Positions 31,793 through 42,574 are shown, numbered from the stretch's first letter. The stretch is 64,000 nucleotides of DNA from Leishmania infantum JPCM5 (GCF_000002875.2 NC_009419.2:1346954-1410953), one strand, 5' to 3'. Translations and numbers: made by a program. Notes: generated by a model from the sequence alone, not told the origin.

Positions 31793-33058
31793 TTAGTCGT
31801 CCTTCAGCAGCATCGCCACGGCGCGTAGGGCTCGGTCATCGTACCAGTGGTGAATGCACAGAAAAGAAGCACCGCTGACGGCAGAGACGGCGCCGATCGT
31901 GAAGTACATCCACGCCATGAAAGTGTTGCGGCCACCGAGCCACGACAGCGTCGCTAGTGAGAAGCTCTTTGTGCCGCCGTAACTGGCCGCGTTGAAATGC
32001 TCTTGAATGCGCATCAGATAGGTGCCCGGCACCAGGTCCTCGTCGATGACGCGATACAGCTTCCGGAACTTGGGCAGTGAGGCCACGCGCGCCCAGACCA
32101 TCAAGTCCTCGTCCGTCGTGACTGGAATGCGGTGACCAGGCTCATCGGCGTACCAGCCTTCGTTGAAATAAGCATTGTCGGACGGCATGCGGGATGGAGG
32201 GTTGGGGTTCACATCACCGTCCGCGGCCTCATACGCCCATTTTGGTGCGCTCCATACGGGTCGAAGCGACGAAGGAGGTGGAAAGTGCGGTTTTTTGTAT
32301 TTGAACTCTACGTCCGACGTCCAGGCAATGCCTTTTTTGTGGCAGCGGCCGGCACCGTCGAGCGGCTCGTTTGTGAAGCGTGAAAAGGCGCTGCCATTGC
32401 AGATGAGCCGCAGCGACGGCGCCGTCACCGCGGCGGCCTCGTGGTGAGTGATGCGGTACAGGGCGAATGTGTCGTTGAACATGGACCACGGAATCAGTCC
32501 AGCCGGTACATACACAAAGTCGCTGTAGTGGAAGAAAGTGCCCAAGAGGTTAATGCCTTGATCACCGGCGTGGCGCAACTCGCCTGGGTACGTGAGAGGC
32601 GACGTGGCAGAGGCAATGGCCGTCGCGGAGACGCCCTGCCCGGCCAGCTGCGCGTCGCTCTTGGACTTGGAGAAGCGACGGTGGTTCTGGTAGAAGTTGT
32701 CAAGGCCGTAGTAGACATACACCGGTGCCTTTAGGTGCTTGTCGACGCGAAACGGGACATCCGTGACGCAACCCGTCTGCCACACGTTCCCCGGCGACGC
32801 CTCATACCGAAAGGCGCCGGTGTTGTTGTACCCAAACGAGCATTGCTGCTGATGGTCGTAGCGCACCGTGATGTCCACCGCGGACGCGTTCGCGTGAAAG
32901 AGCGACAGACTCAGTGGCAAGCACACCACTGCAACCGCAATGAGGCAGAGGGCCGAGTGCTGCGGTGTCAAGATGGGTTGCCACGCCGGCAGACGCTGTT
33001 GCTTGAAGAGCGTCCAGATGGACGGGCGCTGGTCCACCGCAGCGGGGGCGACAGGCAT
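31793..33058 (-). CDS. CDC50/LEM3 family P4-ATPase (flippase) subunit
   Basis: The 421-residue membrane protein belongs to the family of obligate beta subunits of phospholipid-flipping P4-ATPases. In Leishmania the family member LdRos3 is needed for phospholipid and miltefosine uptake; this gene may be that protein or a paralogue. The expected topology is present: a short cytosolic N-terminus with RPSIWTLFKQQRLPAWQP, a membrane segment (ALCLIAVAVVCLPLSLSLF, about residues 33-52), a large ectodomain with cysteines and VYYGLDNFYQNHRRFSKSK (the family signature YYxLxNFYQNHRRYxxS), and a second membrane segment near the C-terminus (FMAWMYFTIGAVSAVSGASF). The ATG at 33058 is chosen over an upstream in-frame extension because it directly precedes the conserved cytosolic part. 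Confidence 0.9.
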   Translation of the reverse strand: MPVAPAAVDQRPSIWTLFKQQRLPAWQPILTPQHSALCLIAVAVVCLPLSLSLFHANASAVDITVRYDHQQQCSFGYNNTGAFRYEASPGNVWQTGCVTDVPFRVDKHLKAPVYVYYGLDNFYQNHRRFSKSKSDAQLAGQGVSATAIASATSPLTYPGELRHAGDQGINLLGTFFHYSDFVYVPAGLIPWSMFNDTFALYRITHHEAAAVTAPSLRLICNGSAFSRFTNEPLDGAGRCHKKGIAWTSDVEFKYKKPHFPPPSSLRPVWSAPKWAYEAADGDVNPNPPSRMPSDNAYFNEGWYADEPGHRIPVTTDEDLMVWARVASLPKFRKLYRVIDEDLVPGTYLMRIQEHFNAASYGGTKSFSLATLSWLGGRNTFMAWMYFTIGAVSAVSGASFLCIHHWYDDRALRAVAMLLKDD

Positions 33059-34194
33059 TCCCCTCCCTCTCGAGCTTGCGTGGAGTAAAGCGACTCGAGT
33101 CAAGCAAGTTCTTCGTTTTCTTTTAAGGAGGCGTCGATAAGCAGCACTGTTTTGATGTCCTCAGTCGTCGTCGCCGAAGAGGTGAGGTTGAGATGCGCGT
33201 CGATCACTTCGTACTGCTCCGTCAAAGAAAAAACAAGAGAGAGGTAAAAGGAAAAACGCTTCAGTCGTGCCGGCGAAGAGCACTTTCCCAGAGAATCGCA
33301 GCTGTTCGGCGGCAGACGGTGCGCGAGATTGATAAAAACGATGTGTAGGTGTGTGTGTGTGTGTGTGTGTGCGTATGGGCGCGCTGCGTGCGCGTCTCTG
33401 TCTGTGACGCCTGCGATAGCCCCGTTGTGCCGTGGACAATACGCGAGCGTACCTGATCACAGGCGGGAACGAGAGCAGGTCAGGTCAGACGCGACGCGAA
33501 GCGAAGGAGGACGTGGATGGCGAAGAGCAGATACAAGTCGCCACGAGGAGAGACAGGGAGAGCGCGGGGCGTGAGCAGACAAAGAGCGCGATCACAGACA
33601 CTGCCAAAAGCGAGACGGAGAAGCGACCCGCGGGTAGAGCAAACATGCGCATACACCAAGAGACACATACGTGGTGGCCAGGCAGATACGTCAAGACGCG
33701 ACAAGCAATGCTGCTCCGTGGTGACTAAAAGAAGCCGGCCTCAGCCTCCAACTCCCTCGATGCGCGTCATGCAAAAACACACAACAGTCGAGTCGTTACT
33801 CGTCAAGTCGAGTTTTCATGGCTATCGTTTAGTTGATCTTTCACATGAATGGAGTAGCTGTACGACGGGCAACGGCGCGGTAGTCAGATACCCTGTTTCC
33901 TCTGTGTTTGTGTGACGAAAAGATGGCGTTCGTTGGAGCTCCCTCGTTCACACGCACGCGTGCGCTCGCGCACGGCAGCTGCAGGGATACCGAAAACTCG
34001 GCATACCGGATGAGGAACATCGATCGATAAGAGCACACAAAGGCAAGAACACGCAAGTGCACACACACGCAGAGAAAAAGGGCGAGAAACGGCAGTCAAA
34101 GACCCATAGCACTCTGCACCAAACGCACCGTCCCTGAATGGCCGGCGGACACCACGATTGCCTCTCGCCAGTCGACCCATTTCGCGAACGCTGG
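33059..34194. other. Non-coding spacer
   Basis: The spacer contains a (GT)n run at 33349-33370 and otherwise mixed sequence with GA-rich stretches on the + strand. It must include the 3' UTR of the 676-aa gene and the leader of the CDC50-like gene. No gene is seen. Confidence 0.5.
33349..33370. repeat. (GT)11 microsatellite
   Basis: An alternating GT run ~290 nt upstream of the CDC50-like start codon. Confidence 0.85.
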
Positions 34195-36225
34195 TCAGTA
34201 TCGAGCCGGTCGACGGTGGCTGCTTTCGCTTCTCTGGCGGGCACGCATACTCTTCGTCGCGTCCTTCTCTTGCTGCTTCGTGTACTTTTCTGTTAACTTA
34301 GCCTGCCACTCCCCCACAAAACGGAATGGGACCAAAAAATCGCGGCGACCGCGGACGGCTCGCAACTCGCGCAAGGCACGCTCATCAGCCTCGCTGGTGT
34401 GTGGCGACGAGGACAAGGAGAGGGGTGAGATGTTGGAGGACCGGTCCGCGAGCACCTCCACCTTGTCAGGGTAGAGAAGCAGCACCTCGGCTATAATATC
34501 CTGCATGGCGAAAAGTCGCTCACGCACAAGTCGCGGCAGTCGCGGGAGACTTCGGCTGATCGTCGTCCCTTCTCGCGGGTCGCTACGGAGAGAATAGGAG
34601 GAGAAGATGTGCAGGAGTATTTCCTCCCCAGTAACGCTTTCGATGGAGCGTTGAGCGACTTTGGGGGCATCGGCGCGCTGCACCAGGATGCCGTGTCGCG
34701 CATCGGATAGCTGAAACAAATCATTCCGTGCTTGTAAAAGCTCCGTCACATTTTGAGGAAAAGCTTGCACGGCAGGCTGCGGCAACGATCCTAAGAGCGC
34801 CGACTGATGCACCCCATCACGCAGCGGGAGAAGGTCGAAGAGATGCTGTGCTAGGACCCGCTCGTCGAAGTATGGGGTTGGGTTGCGCAGGTAGGCAAGC
34901 TGGCGCTGCAGTTTGCGCTTGCGGCGTCGCTGGCGCGAGCTGAGGCCGCATGCGCTTGCCGCCCGGTCTGCAGTGAGTGTCTCCAGCTCGCGTAGTATGC
35001 TCTCCTCGTGCGCGCCCGCCATGTCTGTTGGGACGAAGCGCTCCTCGAGTCGAAAGCGCACGTAGACGGAGGCGCATAAGGATGGCGGCGGCGTGGCGTC
35101 ATACGTCACGCAAGCGGGCGCTGACGAAGAGGCCTCGGCAGAGAGGGTCGGCACGCGTGCCTGTTGCCCGCTATGGACGGTCGTGGGGGCCGCATAGCGA
35201 AGCTCAAACAGAGCAGGCGCGCTCAACAAAACGTGCCAGACATCCCGCCCGGGTGGCAGGAGAAGGGTTGCCTGCTCTTGCAGCTCACCCGAGAAGAGCA
35301 GCTCCCTTGCTGTGGTCGGCAGTACACGCGCCACCCGGTACCACTCGTACGGCTGCACCTCATGCCCCGCCATCCGCGTGTTTGGCGACTGCGGCATTGG
35401 CGCGGCGGCCCTGTTATCGCCTGCCGCAGGGTCGAGTCGCAGTTGCACATACCCGTGTTCGAGCACGTGAGTCCGCTCCCCCTCATCAGCTGAAGTACTG
35501 CGAGAGGCGCAGTGCGCCGGGTGCTCGTGAAAGGTGAGCCATGCTCTGTGCTGCGGCGACCGAAGAGCATCGAGTACGCGGGCCCTTACCTGCTGCTCCT
35601 CGGCCTCCGGGACAGTCGTCCAGAGGGCCTTGACTGGCACGAGGTAGCTCGGGAACAGCTCCTGGAGTTCAGTGAAAATAGCCTGGAGGTCCACCGAGTT
35701 CGACTTTGGGGCTGTAGCAGCGGCATTACCAGACGAGGGCAATGGAACGGCGAACGAGTGACCCGCTTCGGCACCCGCGTTGGCCCGGCGGCACGGCGCT
35801 GTCGATTCTCTCTGCCTGAGGCGGCTGCGCACCACGTGAACCTGCCCGATCATTTTGCTTTCAAAGCGCTCCGCGTAGCGAGACAAGAGGGGCCGCAAGC
35901 CACCGCAGACGGGGTCACACACGCGCTCCATCAGCTCTGGCGGCAGCTGACGTGAGATTTGCGGAATCGAGGTGAATGTTGCCGGGATGAAGGGGCTCAC
36001 CTCATCCACAAGCGCATCGAGCGGTGAGGTGGGGGATCGAGAGCACAAGCTGGTCGGCGTGCTTGAAAAGTGCGCCATCCGCCGGAGTGTGATGGCAGGA
36101 GAGGAGAGAACCGTGAGGTGTGGCGCCACTTGCGCTTCGGCTCTTGGGTAGGCTCTCTCTCCCCGCCCAGCGGTGGTTGCAGTCGCCAAGGCGAGGCGGC
36201 CACTGTACAGCCTTGCCGGCCACAT
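34195..36225 (-). CDS. Hypothetical, probably mitochondrial protein with repeated helical units
   Basis: The 676-residue protein is not recognised by family. The N-terminus from MWPARLYSGRLALATATTAG is basic and hydroxylated and looks like a mitochondrial presequence. Three to four loosely similar units of ~60-70 residues follow, each with a Leu-rich helix and a FEL/FQL-type end: around ELFPSYLVPVKALWTTVPE, RVLPTTARELLFSGELQEQ (ending ALFELRYA), DLLPLRDGVHQSALLGSLP (ending NDLFQLSDARHGILVQRA) and EEILLHIFSSYS (ending YPDKVEVLAD). They recall winged-helix-like repeats of some trypanosomatid mitochondrial RNA-processing proteins. That is an impression, not a demonstrated homology. A basic tail (ATKSMRARQRSESSHRR) ends the protein. 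The frame is open 43 codons upstream of the chosen ATG. Confidence 0.7.
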   Translation of the reverse strand: MWPARLYSGRLALATATTAGRGERAYPRAEAQVAPHLTVLSSPAITLRRMAHFSSTPTSLCSRSPTSPLDALVDEVSPFIPATFTSIPQISRQLPPELMERVCDPVCGGLRPLLSRYAERFESKMIGQVHVVRSRLRQRESTAPCRRANAGAEAGHSFAVPLPSSGNAAATAPKSNSVDLQAIFTELQELFPSYLVPVKALWTTVPEAEEQQVRARVLDALRSPQHRAWLTFHEHPAHCASRSTSADEGERTHVLEHGYVQLRLDPAAGDNRAAAPMPQSPNTRMAGHEVQPYEWYRVARVLPTTARELLFSGELQEQATLLLPPGRDVWHVLLSAPALFELRYAAPTTVHSGQQARVPTLSAEASSSAPACVTYDATPPPSLCASVYVRFRLEERFVPTDMAGAHEESILRELETLTADRAASACGLSSRQRRRKRKLQRQLAYLRNPTPYFDERVLAQHLFDLLPLRDGVHQSALLGSLPQPAVQAFPQNVTELLQARNDLFQLSDARHGILVQRADAPKVAQRSIESVTGEEILLHIFSSYSLRSDPREGTTISRSLPRLPRLVRERLFAMQDIIAEVLLLYPDKVEVLADRSSNISPLSLSSSPHTSEADERALRELRAVRGRRDFLVPFRFVGEWQAKLTEKYTKQQEKDATKSMRARQRSESSHRRPARY

Positions 36226-36883
36226 CACACAGCCACGGCAGTGCCCTCCGCTCACTGGTGTCGTGAAAGTGAGAAGCCGAAAAACGCAAAGCGAGCGGAG
36301 TTGACGGTGGATGAAAAACGAGAAAGTCGTCCTTGTCGGTCCCGCGTGCATCACCAGGGGAGAAGAGAGTCACAGGAGCAGGAAATCGAGCTCCAAGCAC
36401 TAATGGCGCTGGGCATGTGCGCGACCGAGGCCGATTCACTTACTACTGAAAAGACAAGGGGTAGGTGCAGGATTCGATTTGAACGGAGGCCTTACCGAAG
36501 TGCATCGCCAGGATGCATACTGCAACGCCGCAGTTAGTGCCGCACCGCAGCCGATTAGTGTGCCGCTCTTGTGACTGGTGCCCTGTCTCAAGTGATCTGC
36601 ATACTTGATTGTTTTCGTGCGTGACGCAGCGTAAGAAAAAAAAAAGATACCAAAAGCGGCAAACAGCAGCGTTGAAGCAAAAAAAAGGGAAGCAGTGCGA
36701 TCATCGGCGAAGTGCGAGCCATCAAGGTGAAGACAAAATGCCGTCCTCTTGCTCCTTTTTTTGGTTTCGCTTTCTGTCTTTGTATTGTTGCTCGCCTTTT
36801 CGTAATGTGCAGCTAGCGGGAGCATCCCAGGTGCCTCACCCTGTCAACCGCAAGAGTGCACGTGCGCACAGAAGAGCGCTCAT
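36226..36883. other. Non-coding spacer
   Basis: A short spacer with an A run at about 36634-36643 and 36679-36685; no gene is seen. Confidence 0.5.
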
Positions 36884-37462
36884 TCACTGGTGAGAGAAGC
36901 TACCTTCCTCCGCTGAGAATAGCACTGTCAGCGGGTCAATGTGAAGCTCTGACAATACCTGTTCCACCTGGCCTGCTGCCTTAGCGTCTGCCAAGTGCTG
37001 CAGCGCCGCCTGCGAAACTCTCACCCAATACAGCGTGTCTGCTACGAGTGACCACGCTTTCGCGCCTTCGAGCTCGGCTCGGCGAGCGTCGATGCGCTGC
37101 TGTAGCTGCCAGCGAGAAGGCCTACACCTCGCGAGGGCAACGTCAGTCTCGGTGCTGGGGAGAGGATCGGTTGTCCCGCCTCGCGGTGGGGTGACAGCGT
37201 CGCATTCCGATGCCGTCTTGGGCGCTGTGAAGGGCTCGGACGCCGCGACAGTCGTATCTGGTGCGAGCGGTGCAGGAGTTGACGAGGTATTTGGTGCGCG
37301 GGGGTCATCTGCAAAGGAGGGCGCTGCATGTAGCGCAAACGCCTGGCTGCGGTGCAGCTGTCGCGCTACCGCGCGAGTGGATGCTGCAGTGGTGCACGGA
37401 GCTGTATGCTTGAAAGGTGGGTGGAACGACTTCTTGGCGGCGGTGGAGCGCATGTTTGGCAT
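36884..37462 (-). CDS. Hypothetical protein, 192 aa
   Basis: Not recognised. From the ATG at 37462 the N-terminus (MPNMRSTAAKKSFHPPFKH) is basic and lacks acids over ~45 residues, suggesting a mitochondrial presequence. A Thr/Ala/Pro-rich middle follows. The C-terminal ~75 residues look folded and helical (RWQLQQRIDARRAELEGAKAW split around a Tyr/Trp-containing helix, then LHIDPLTVLFSAEEGSF). The frame is open further upstream but only from a GTG codon. Real gene likely from its orientation, spacing and GC-rich codon use; function unknown. Confidence 0.6.
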   Translation of the reverse strand: MPNMRSTAAKKSFHPPFKHTAPCTTAASTRAVARQLHRSQAFALHAAPSFADDPRAPNTSSTPAPLAPDTTVAASEPFTAPKTASECDAVTPPRGGTTDPLPSTETDVALARCRPSRWQLQQRIDARRAELEGAKAWSLVADTLYWVRVSQAALQHLADAKAAGQVEQVLSELHIDPLTVLFSAEEGSFSHQ

Positions 37463-38216
37463 TCGCACCGTTGATGGTGTCGTTGACTTTTTGTAAAAGC
37501 GGAAACAATGGTGAAGAGAAACAGCCACTGGGTACCGCCCACGCGTCTCTCTGGAGAAGGGTGTGGGTGAGGCAAAACGCGCACTTGTGAGCGCGACGTC
37601 GCCTCCAGCTTTTCTTTTGAGTCCAAAGCAAGAGGAAGAAGCGCCGAACTCATATCGAAGGCGGAAAAGTATGCATGCGCTTCAGCGACTACCCACAACA
37701 CAGAAGTGGAACACACACGCGCACATACATCAACGGCTGGCAAGCTGAGATGCCGCGCACGTTTGGAATAGTACACGAAGAAAAAAACAAGAAAAAGAGC
37801 GGCAGAGAAGAGTGACGGAGTGATTCCAGAAAGAAGAGGCGGGCCAGTGACAACCATCACGCGCAGCATCCCAAAGGCAGCAAACAGTTCCAGCGGCGCA
37901 CGTTGCACGTGGGGTGGGCTTCTGAAAGCTTAAAAGTGAGAGGGGAGACCACTTCGCATGTTGGCTGCCGATCAAGAGACACACACTCAAGAAAAAGCGT
38001 AACAGAGAGCCATTTCACCCCCTCTAACGTGTATCAACGCTGTTTTTTTTTTTTTCGTGTGTGTGTGAGGGGGAGGAGGGGAGCTGTGAAGAGGTTTTAT
38101 TTCTTTCTTGTATGTCCCGTATTCAGCGCATACGTATGAAGCAGCTTGATAGCAACGAGGAGAGGGCCGGCTTGCCTCAAACGGGTGCAGAGGATCGCGT
38201 GCTTCTCTGCCTCCGC
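37463..38216. other. Non-coding spacer
   Basis: A spacer with a T run at about 38042-38055 followed by TG/G-rich sequence. No gene is seen. Confidence 0.5.
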
Positions 38217-39977
38217 TTATAGCCAGTGTGGCCCATACGTGGAGAGGTATGTAGCCGTAAGGTATGCATCTGCGGCTGCCTGCTGCTGCGCCTTCTTGGA
38301 GGCCGCTCCAGACCCTGCCGCAGCAGCGGCAAAGCAGTTGGGCACCTCTGAGTCAAGAAAAGACACTACCTCTCTTCGCACATCCATGGCAGTAGAGCGC
38401 TGTGGCTGCTGGCTCACCTGGTGCTGCCTGCGGGATGAAGGCGAGAGCAGTCCCCTTTCCCTTGCTGTGTGGCCACCAGGAGTCACACACTGGTCGCGCC
38501 CATCGGGGCCTGTGAGCGACCTGGTCGAGAGGACATTCCAGTCCGCGGGGTAGCGTTGCAGTAGATCACAAGTCGGCTCCAGCACTTCCACCAGGATAGA
38601 AAAAGCGGGTTCAGAGAGCCGCATCACCGTTGATGCACTGAGTCCATCAGCAGCGCCCGGGTGGGTTGGTGGTTCCAACGGAACGACGGCATCGGGTGCG
38701 TACTGCTTTTGTGCGGCTTCTCGAGCGACAAGCGGGTTCGCCGGCGACAGAGGTGCCGACACCTTCACAAGTCGTGGAGTAGAACCTGCAGACGACCTGC
38801 AAGCGCTCTTCTTGTAGTCGACCAACAAGGCATCAATGACACGCCTATACATGCCGAGGGCAGACTGCAGTAAACTCTGCAGAGTGAGCCGCAGGATGCT
38901 CTGCGTCCTCGTTAGTTCCCTCTCATGCGCCTGCAATGCTGCGCTCTCCTTCAGTGTCGCCTCGCAAAAGAGTAAGCACGACTCATAGTCGAGCAGGGCG
39001 GGGATAAGGTAGTAGCAGCGCTCGATCACGGACGACCTCACTTTGGTTAGCAGGTCGTAGCCAATGTGAAGGAGTGCATTCTGCGTTAAGGTCAGCCACG
39101 GCGCCGAGCCGTGGTCTGAATGTCGCCGTTGCGGCCGAAGCCGAAAACGTATCAGAGCGTGTAGGAGGCCACCAAGACAGTTGGTGTGCACTACGACTGG
39201 TCGCGGTGAAGAGCCAGTTTCAGATTCATGGTGTCGACTCTGCTGCACGGAAAGCCGTTTCAGCTTGGTGCCTACCGTAGCAGGAATACTGCTGGGGTGC
39301 AACGCGTCCCAGCTGATGCGGAGCTGCTCGCGCGCCACACGCTGGGTAGCCTCCATAGCTCGCGTGCACACCTCATCACACGCCTGTTCGTCTTCCTCAT
39401 CCTTCCTGAGAAGGGTGCCGCAGGAGGAAGAGGCAGCCATGTCACTGGCGCAGCTGGTGCCGCCCATTGACTGGCTCGCCCCCCGTTTCTCTGCCAATGC
39501 GCACAAATGCGAAGCGAGCCGTTCTCGAATGCTTTGATCCAGCACCGGCCACGCAAGGGGCATGAAATACTGCCTGTAGCGTCCTACTTCGTACTCTTCC
39601 TCGAGAGTCAGCACTCCCCCACTTGTGTTGCACAGGAGCTCTACTCGCAAGACGATCCACATGCCCAGCATCCTCGTCCAACGCGCCGCTACGACGGCAG
39701 TGGCATGATCCATGTCTTCGTCACCGTCACCTGCACTGCTACAATGGCAAGTGACGGGTGCCGCTGCCGCCGCCGTCATCCATTGCGTCAGCAAAGGCGC
39801 TTCCACTCGCTTCACGAACGCAAGAGACGGCAACGAACTAGAATGTGACAGCGACGAGGAAGCCTTTGTCGCCGACTGCTCACTCGGCAATCCACTCCAC
39901 GACGACGGGAGAAGCACGGCTAGCTCTCGTGCGTAGAGCAGTGTCTCGCGATACGTGCACCAGTCATCGAGCTGCAT
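38217..39977 (-). CDS. Hypothetical protein, 586 aa
   Basis: Not recognised. The protein is mostly helical, without signal or membrane segments. A Ser-rich stretch (about 30-50) is followed by helical regions with RWTRMLGMWIVLRVELLCN and EYEVGRYRQYFMPLAWPVL, an Asp/Glu-rich loop (RKDEEDEQACDE), a further helical core (ALLHIGYDLLTKVRSSVIE; LRLTLQSLLQSALGMYRRV) and a Pro/Ala/Ser-rich C-terminal third ending in an Ala-rich helix. The shape resembles large helical scaffold or tethering subunits, but no specific match can be claimed. The start codon is a clear ATG at 39977. Confidence 0.75.
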   Translation of the reverse strand: MQLDDWCTYRETLLYARELAVLLPSSWSGLPSEQSATKASSSLSHSSSLPSLAFVKRVEAPLLTQWMTAAAAAPVTCHCSSAGDGDEDMDHATAVVAARWTRMLGMWIVLRVELLCNTSGGVLTLEEEYEVGRYRQYFMPLAWPVLDQSIRERLASHLCALAEKRGASQSMGGTSCASDMAASSSCGTLLRKDEEDEQACDEVCTRAMEATQRVAREQLRISWDALHPSSIPATVGTKLKRLSVQQSRHHESETGSSPRPVVVHTNCLGGLLHALIRFRLRPQRRHSDHGSAPWLTLTQNALLHIGYDLLTKVRSSVIERCYYLIPALLDYESCLLFCEATLKESAALQAHERELTRTQSILRLTLQSLLQSALGMYRRVIDALLVDYKKSACRSSAGSTPRLVKVSAPLSPANPLVAREAAQKQYAPDAVVPLEPPTHPGAADGLSASTVMRLSEPAFSILVEVLEPTCDLLQRYPADWNVLSTRSLTGPDGRDQCVTPGGHTARERGLLSPSSRRQHQVSQQPQRSTAMDVRREVVSFLDSEVPNCFAAAAAGSGAASKKAQQQAAADAYLTATYLSTYGPHWL

Positions 39978-41374
39978 TAGGCATAAAATGATGGTCGCTT
40001 ACCCGTGTGTGGATTCGATTCACACTTTCTCGACCCTCAAGCAACGTGAAGGTTGTCTCACACGCGCGTGAGTGGGGCTGTTTATGCGAGCGTATTCGTG
40101 GTGTACACAGTAGCAATTGCCCAAGCAAAGCAATTGGAGCGCGCACACCCGCCAAGTGCACTAGCAGACATGCACACATGCAGTATGAAAGAAGAGGGGC
40201 AGTCGAGCAGAGCGCAAGAGTGAGGGGTTCGGTGTGGTCAAACCACAAGGCGCGCACACCGCATTCAAAGCACGACACACGATGATGGCGGAGTGCACGA
40301 GTCCCACGACCGAAAAGTGCAAAAGGAGGGGGAGCGGGGGCGGTGTACCATAGCCACAGCAGGCACGCACACGCACATGCACACACAAACTCATCCCTTC
40401 TGCATATTTCTGTGGCCGAAACGTGCGTATGTATGCGAAAGAGCGGAAGCACAAGGCTGATGTCTTTGCTTGCGTCGCTCGAGGACGGGGAGAGCGCTGG
40501 TGAGACAAGAACACGAAGTCGTATCATGTTGATGTGGAAGCGCCGTAGTACGCTGCCCTTCACGCATGCGCCCTTTCTTTGGTTTTCTTGTTGTCTTGAT
40601 CTGTTTTCTTAGCATGTATGGAAGGAGACCAGAGAAAGAACGCGTACAGGTAACCTCGGAAACACGCAAGCACACGTACACGCACTATTGTGCAGGAAAG
40701 GAAAACAGAAGAACCGCTGATGTTCACTGCAGACATCATTGGACACCTGGTAAACGATAAAAGGCTCAACCGCGCGAAGACGCGCGCGCACACGCACACA
40801 TGTGAAGAGTGAATGAGAGCGGGAGGAGGGGGAGAAGCAATCAAGCGCACTCACGCACGTGCACCCGTGGTCAGCCGCCTTCTCTCGCGGATCGCTTCAT
40901 CTCGTCTTCGATGCCACGCATCGTGAGTTAAGGCTAACCCGACGGAGAGAAAGAGAAGCACAGACTCTCCACAACTGAGCCGGTCGACTCTACTGGTGCT
41001 GCTTTCTTCTCTGTTGGTTTCTGGCTATCTTGTATCATACGCAGCACAGAGGAGCGGAGGGACAAAGCGGCCTTGTGTGCAATCGAGCGTTGCGTTCATG
41101 TTTTGTATTCCTGCGCGCACTCGTGGTTCCTCTCAGTATGACGACAGATGTTCTATGTCAGCGCCAGCAGCGCGCTTTCTTCTCTGTCTCCGAGCGGGTA
41201 CCGTGGAAAGAGAGTAACGATATACCTTGGCGTGGCTCCCCTGTTTGAGTCTGCGTATATCGGCGCAACACCTCTCCATCTGCTTTGCTTGCTGGCTTGA
41301 AGTTCATCCATCACTAACGATGGGCAATCACGCCGTTCATTGTCGCGCTCTCCTCTAACTTCGTGTAGTGCTGT
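39978..41374. other. Non-coding spacer
   Basis: A 1.4-kb spacer between the RPA3-like stop and the 586-aa start. It is rich in CA/AC dinucleotides (for example near 40365-40390 and 40785-40800). Open frames on both strands are Cys/His/Ser-rich low-complexity translations. No gene is seen. Confidence 0.5.
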
Positions 41375-41728
41375 TCAAAAGAGCTGTGGTACTTTGGTCG
41401 TCAGGCTCACGAGGCGGCGGTACACCTCAAAGTCGAATTCGTCATCAAGCATGGCGTGCTGAAAGTACGTCAGATCCCCCGTGGAAGGATCGACGTAGCA
41501 GATAAACTCGCAGACGCGGCTCACTTCCACTGCCTCCGGCACGCCAACCACCTTTACCGACATGCCCGTCACACCACATTTGAACTCACCCGGGCCCGTC
41601 AGCTCAAAAATGATGGAGACGTACTCGCCACGGTGACTCTGGTAGGTTTGCGCCGTCACGCGCGGCGACACGCCCTGGAACACAGGGAACTTGTTGCTTG
41701 GGGTGGATTGAATGTGCTGGGCATACAT
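41375..41728 (-). CDS. Replication protein A subunit 3-like OB-fold protein
   Basis: The 117-residue protein has the length and layout of the small (14 kDa) subunit of replication protein A, the single-strand DNA-binding trimer used in replication, repair and recombination. The stretch from QTYQSHRGEYVSIIFELTG through MSVKVVGVPEAVEVSRVCE and on to YFQHAMLDDEFDFEVYRRLV, ending VPQLF, follows the RPA14 pattern of a single OB-fold, a central xVEVxGxV strand and a C-terminal helix that packs in the trimer. Similarity is weak in the first 25 residues. The reading frame is open 142 codons upstream, but that part is a translated CA repeat and low-complexity; the ATG at 41728 is preferred. Its neighbour XPC also acts on DNA, though co-location carries little meaning in these genomes. 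Confidence 0.65.
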   Translation of the reverse strand: MYAQHIQSTPSNKFPVFQGVSPRVTAQTYQSHRGEYVSIIFELTGPGEFKCGVTGMSVKVVGVPEAVEVSRVCEFICYVDPSTGDLTYFQHAMLDDEFDFEVYRRLVSLTTKVPQLF

Positions 41729-41734
41729 TGCGCT

Positions 41735-41765
41735 TGTGTGTATGTGTGTGTGTGTGTGTGTGTGT
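41735..41765. repeat. (TG)n microsatellite in the RPA3-like leader
   Basis: A TG run interrupted once by TA. It begins 7 nt upstream of the start codon at 41728 and reads as a CA repeat in the presumed 5' leader. A CTCCTCAG acceptor candidate (AG at 41785-41784) lies just beyond it. Confidence 0.8.
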
Positions 41766-41785
41766 TTCGGGGGAGGGGGTCTTCT

Positions 41786-42574
41786 GAGGAGCAAGAGGCG
41801 GGAGCAGCGCAGAGTCACGTGATGAGATGAACGCGTTCGGATGGAAAGGGAAGATGTGAAGATATGTATGTGTGTGTGGAGGGGGGAGCAGTGGGTGCGT
41901 GGATGTGGGTATAAAAGCTGGCTCGTCACAAGAGGTCCGTGAGGTACAAGGCCACCAAGGAAACAGCAAGCTGGGACACGCACGCGAGTTTGTGTGGTTG
42001 TGGCAACAAGAATACTGAAGAAGGAGCGCAGATCGAAAGTGCGTGCACAAAGTGGAAATGGTGACACTGTAAACGACCGTACAAGGCGAATGACACGATA
42101 TGCACGAAACCAATGAGTTGGGCATGCGTGGCCCAGGTGATGCAAGGCAGCCAAGTCACGTTCACGCGCATCTCCTCCAAGACCTGCGCACTCACAGAAG
42201 CTTTAAGGTGCTCTCTGCGACGGTGTTAGTGGCACTGACGTTCCCCCAGATCCATTGAAGCCGTTTGGAGGCTTCGTGGAGGCCGGGGTCGTCATCCCTC
42301 TCTCAACGGGTTGAACTTCTGCCACCCTCGACGACAAGAGCTTTTTTATTGCTATTTTTTGCTTCGCTCGGCCGTTTTTTTTCGCCTCCCCATCTGCAGG
42401 GACGCCGGGTGTCAGCAGAGCACCACACGAAGCCGGCAGCGGTCGAGAACACACACACGTGCGTCACGGAAAGAGAGGAAAAAATGCAGATGCGGAAAAA
42501 AAAGGATAAAAAACAACGCAAACGTCAGGGCCGCCGTAATTGCTGCACCCGTGCTTCGTTTCCTTTCTCGTAAG
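41786..42574. other. Non-coding spacer
   Basis: A mixed spacer between the RPA3-like leader and SIDER copy C, with A-rich stretches on the + strand near 42478-42520. No gene is seen. Confidence 0.5.
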
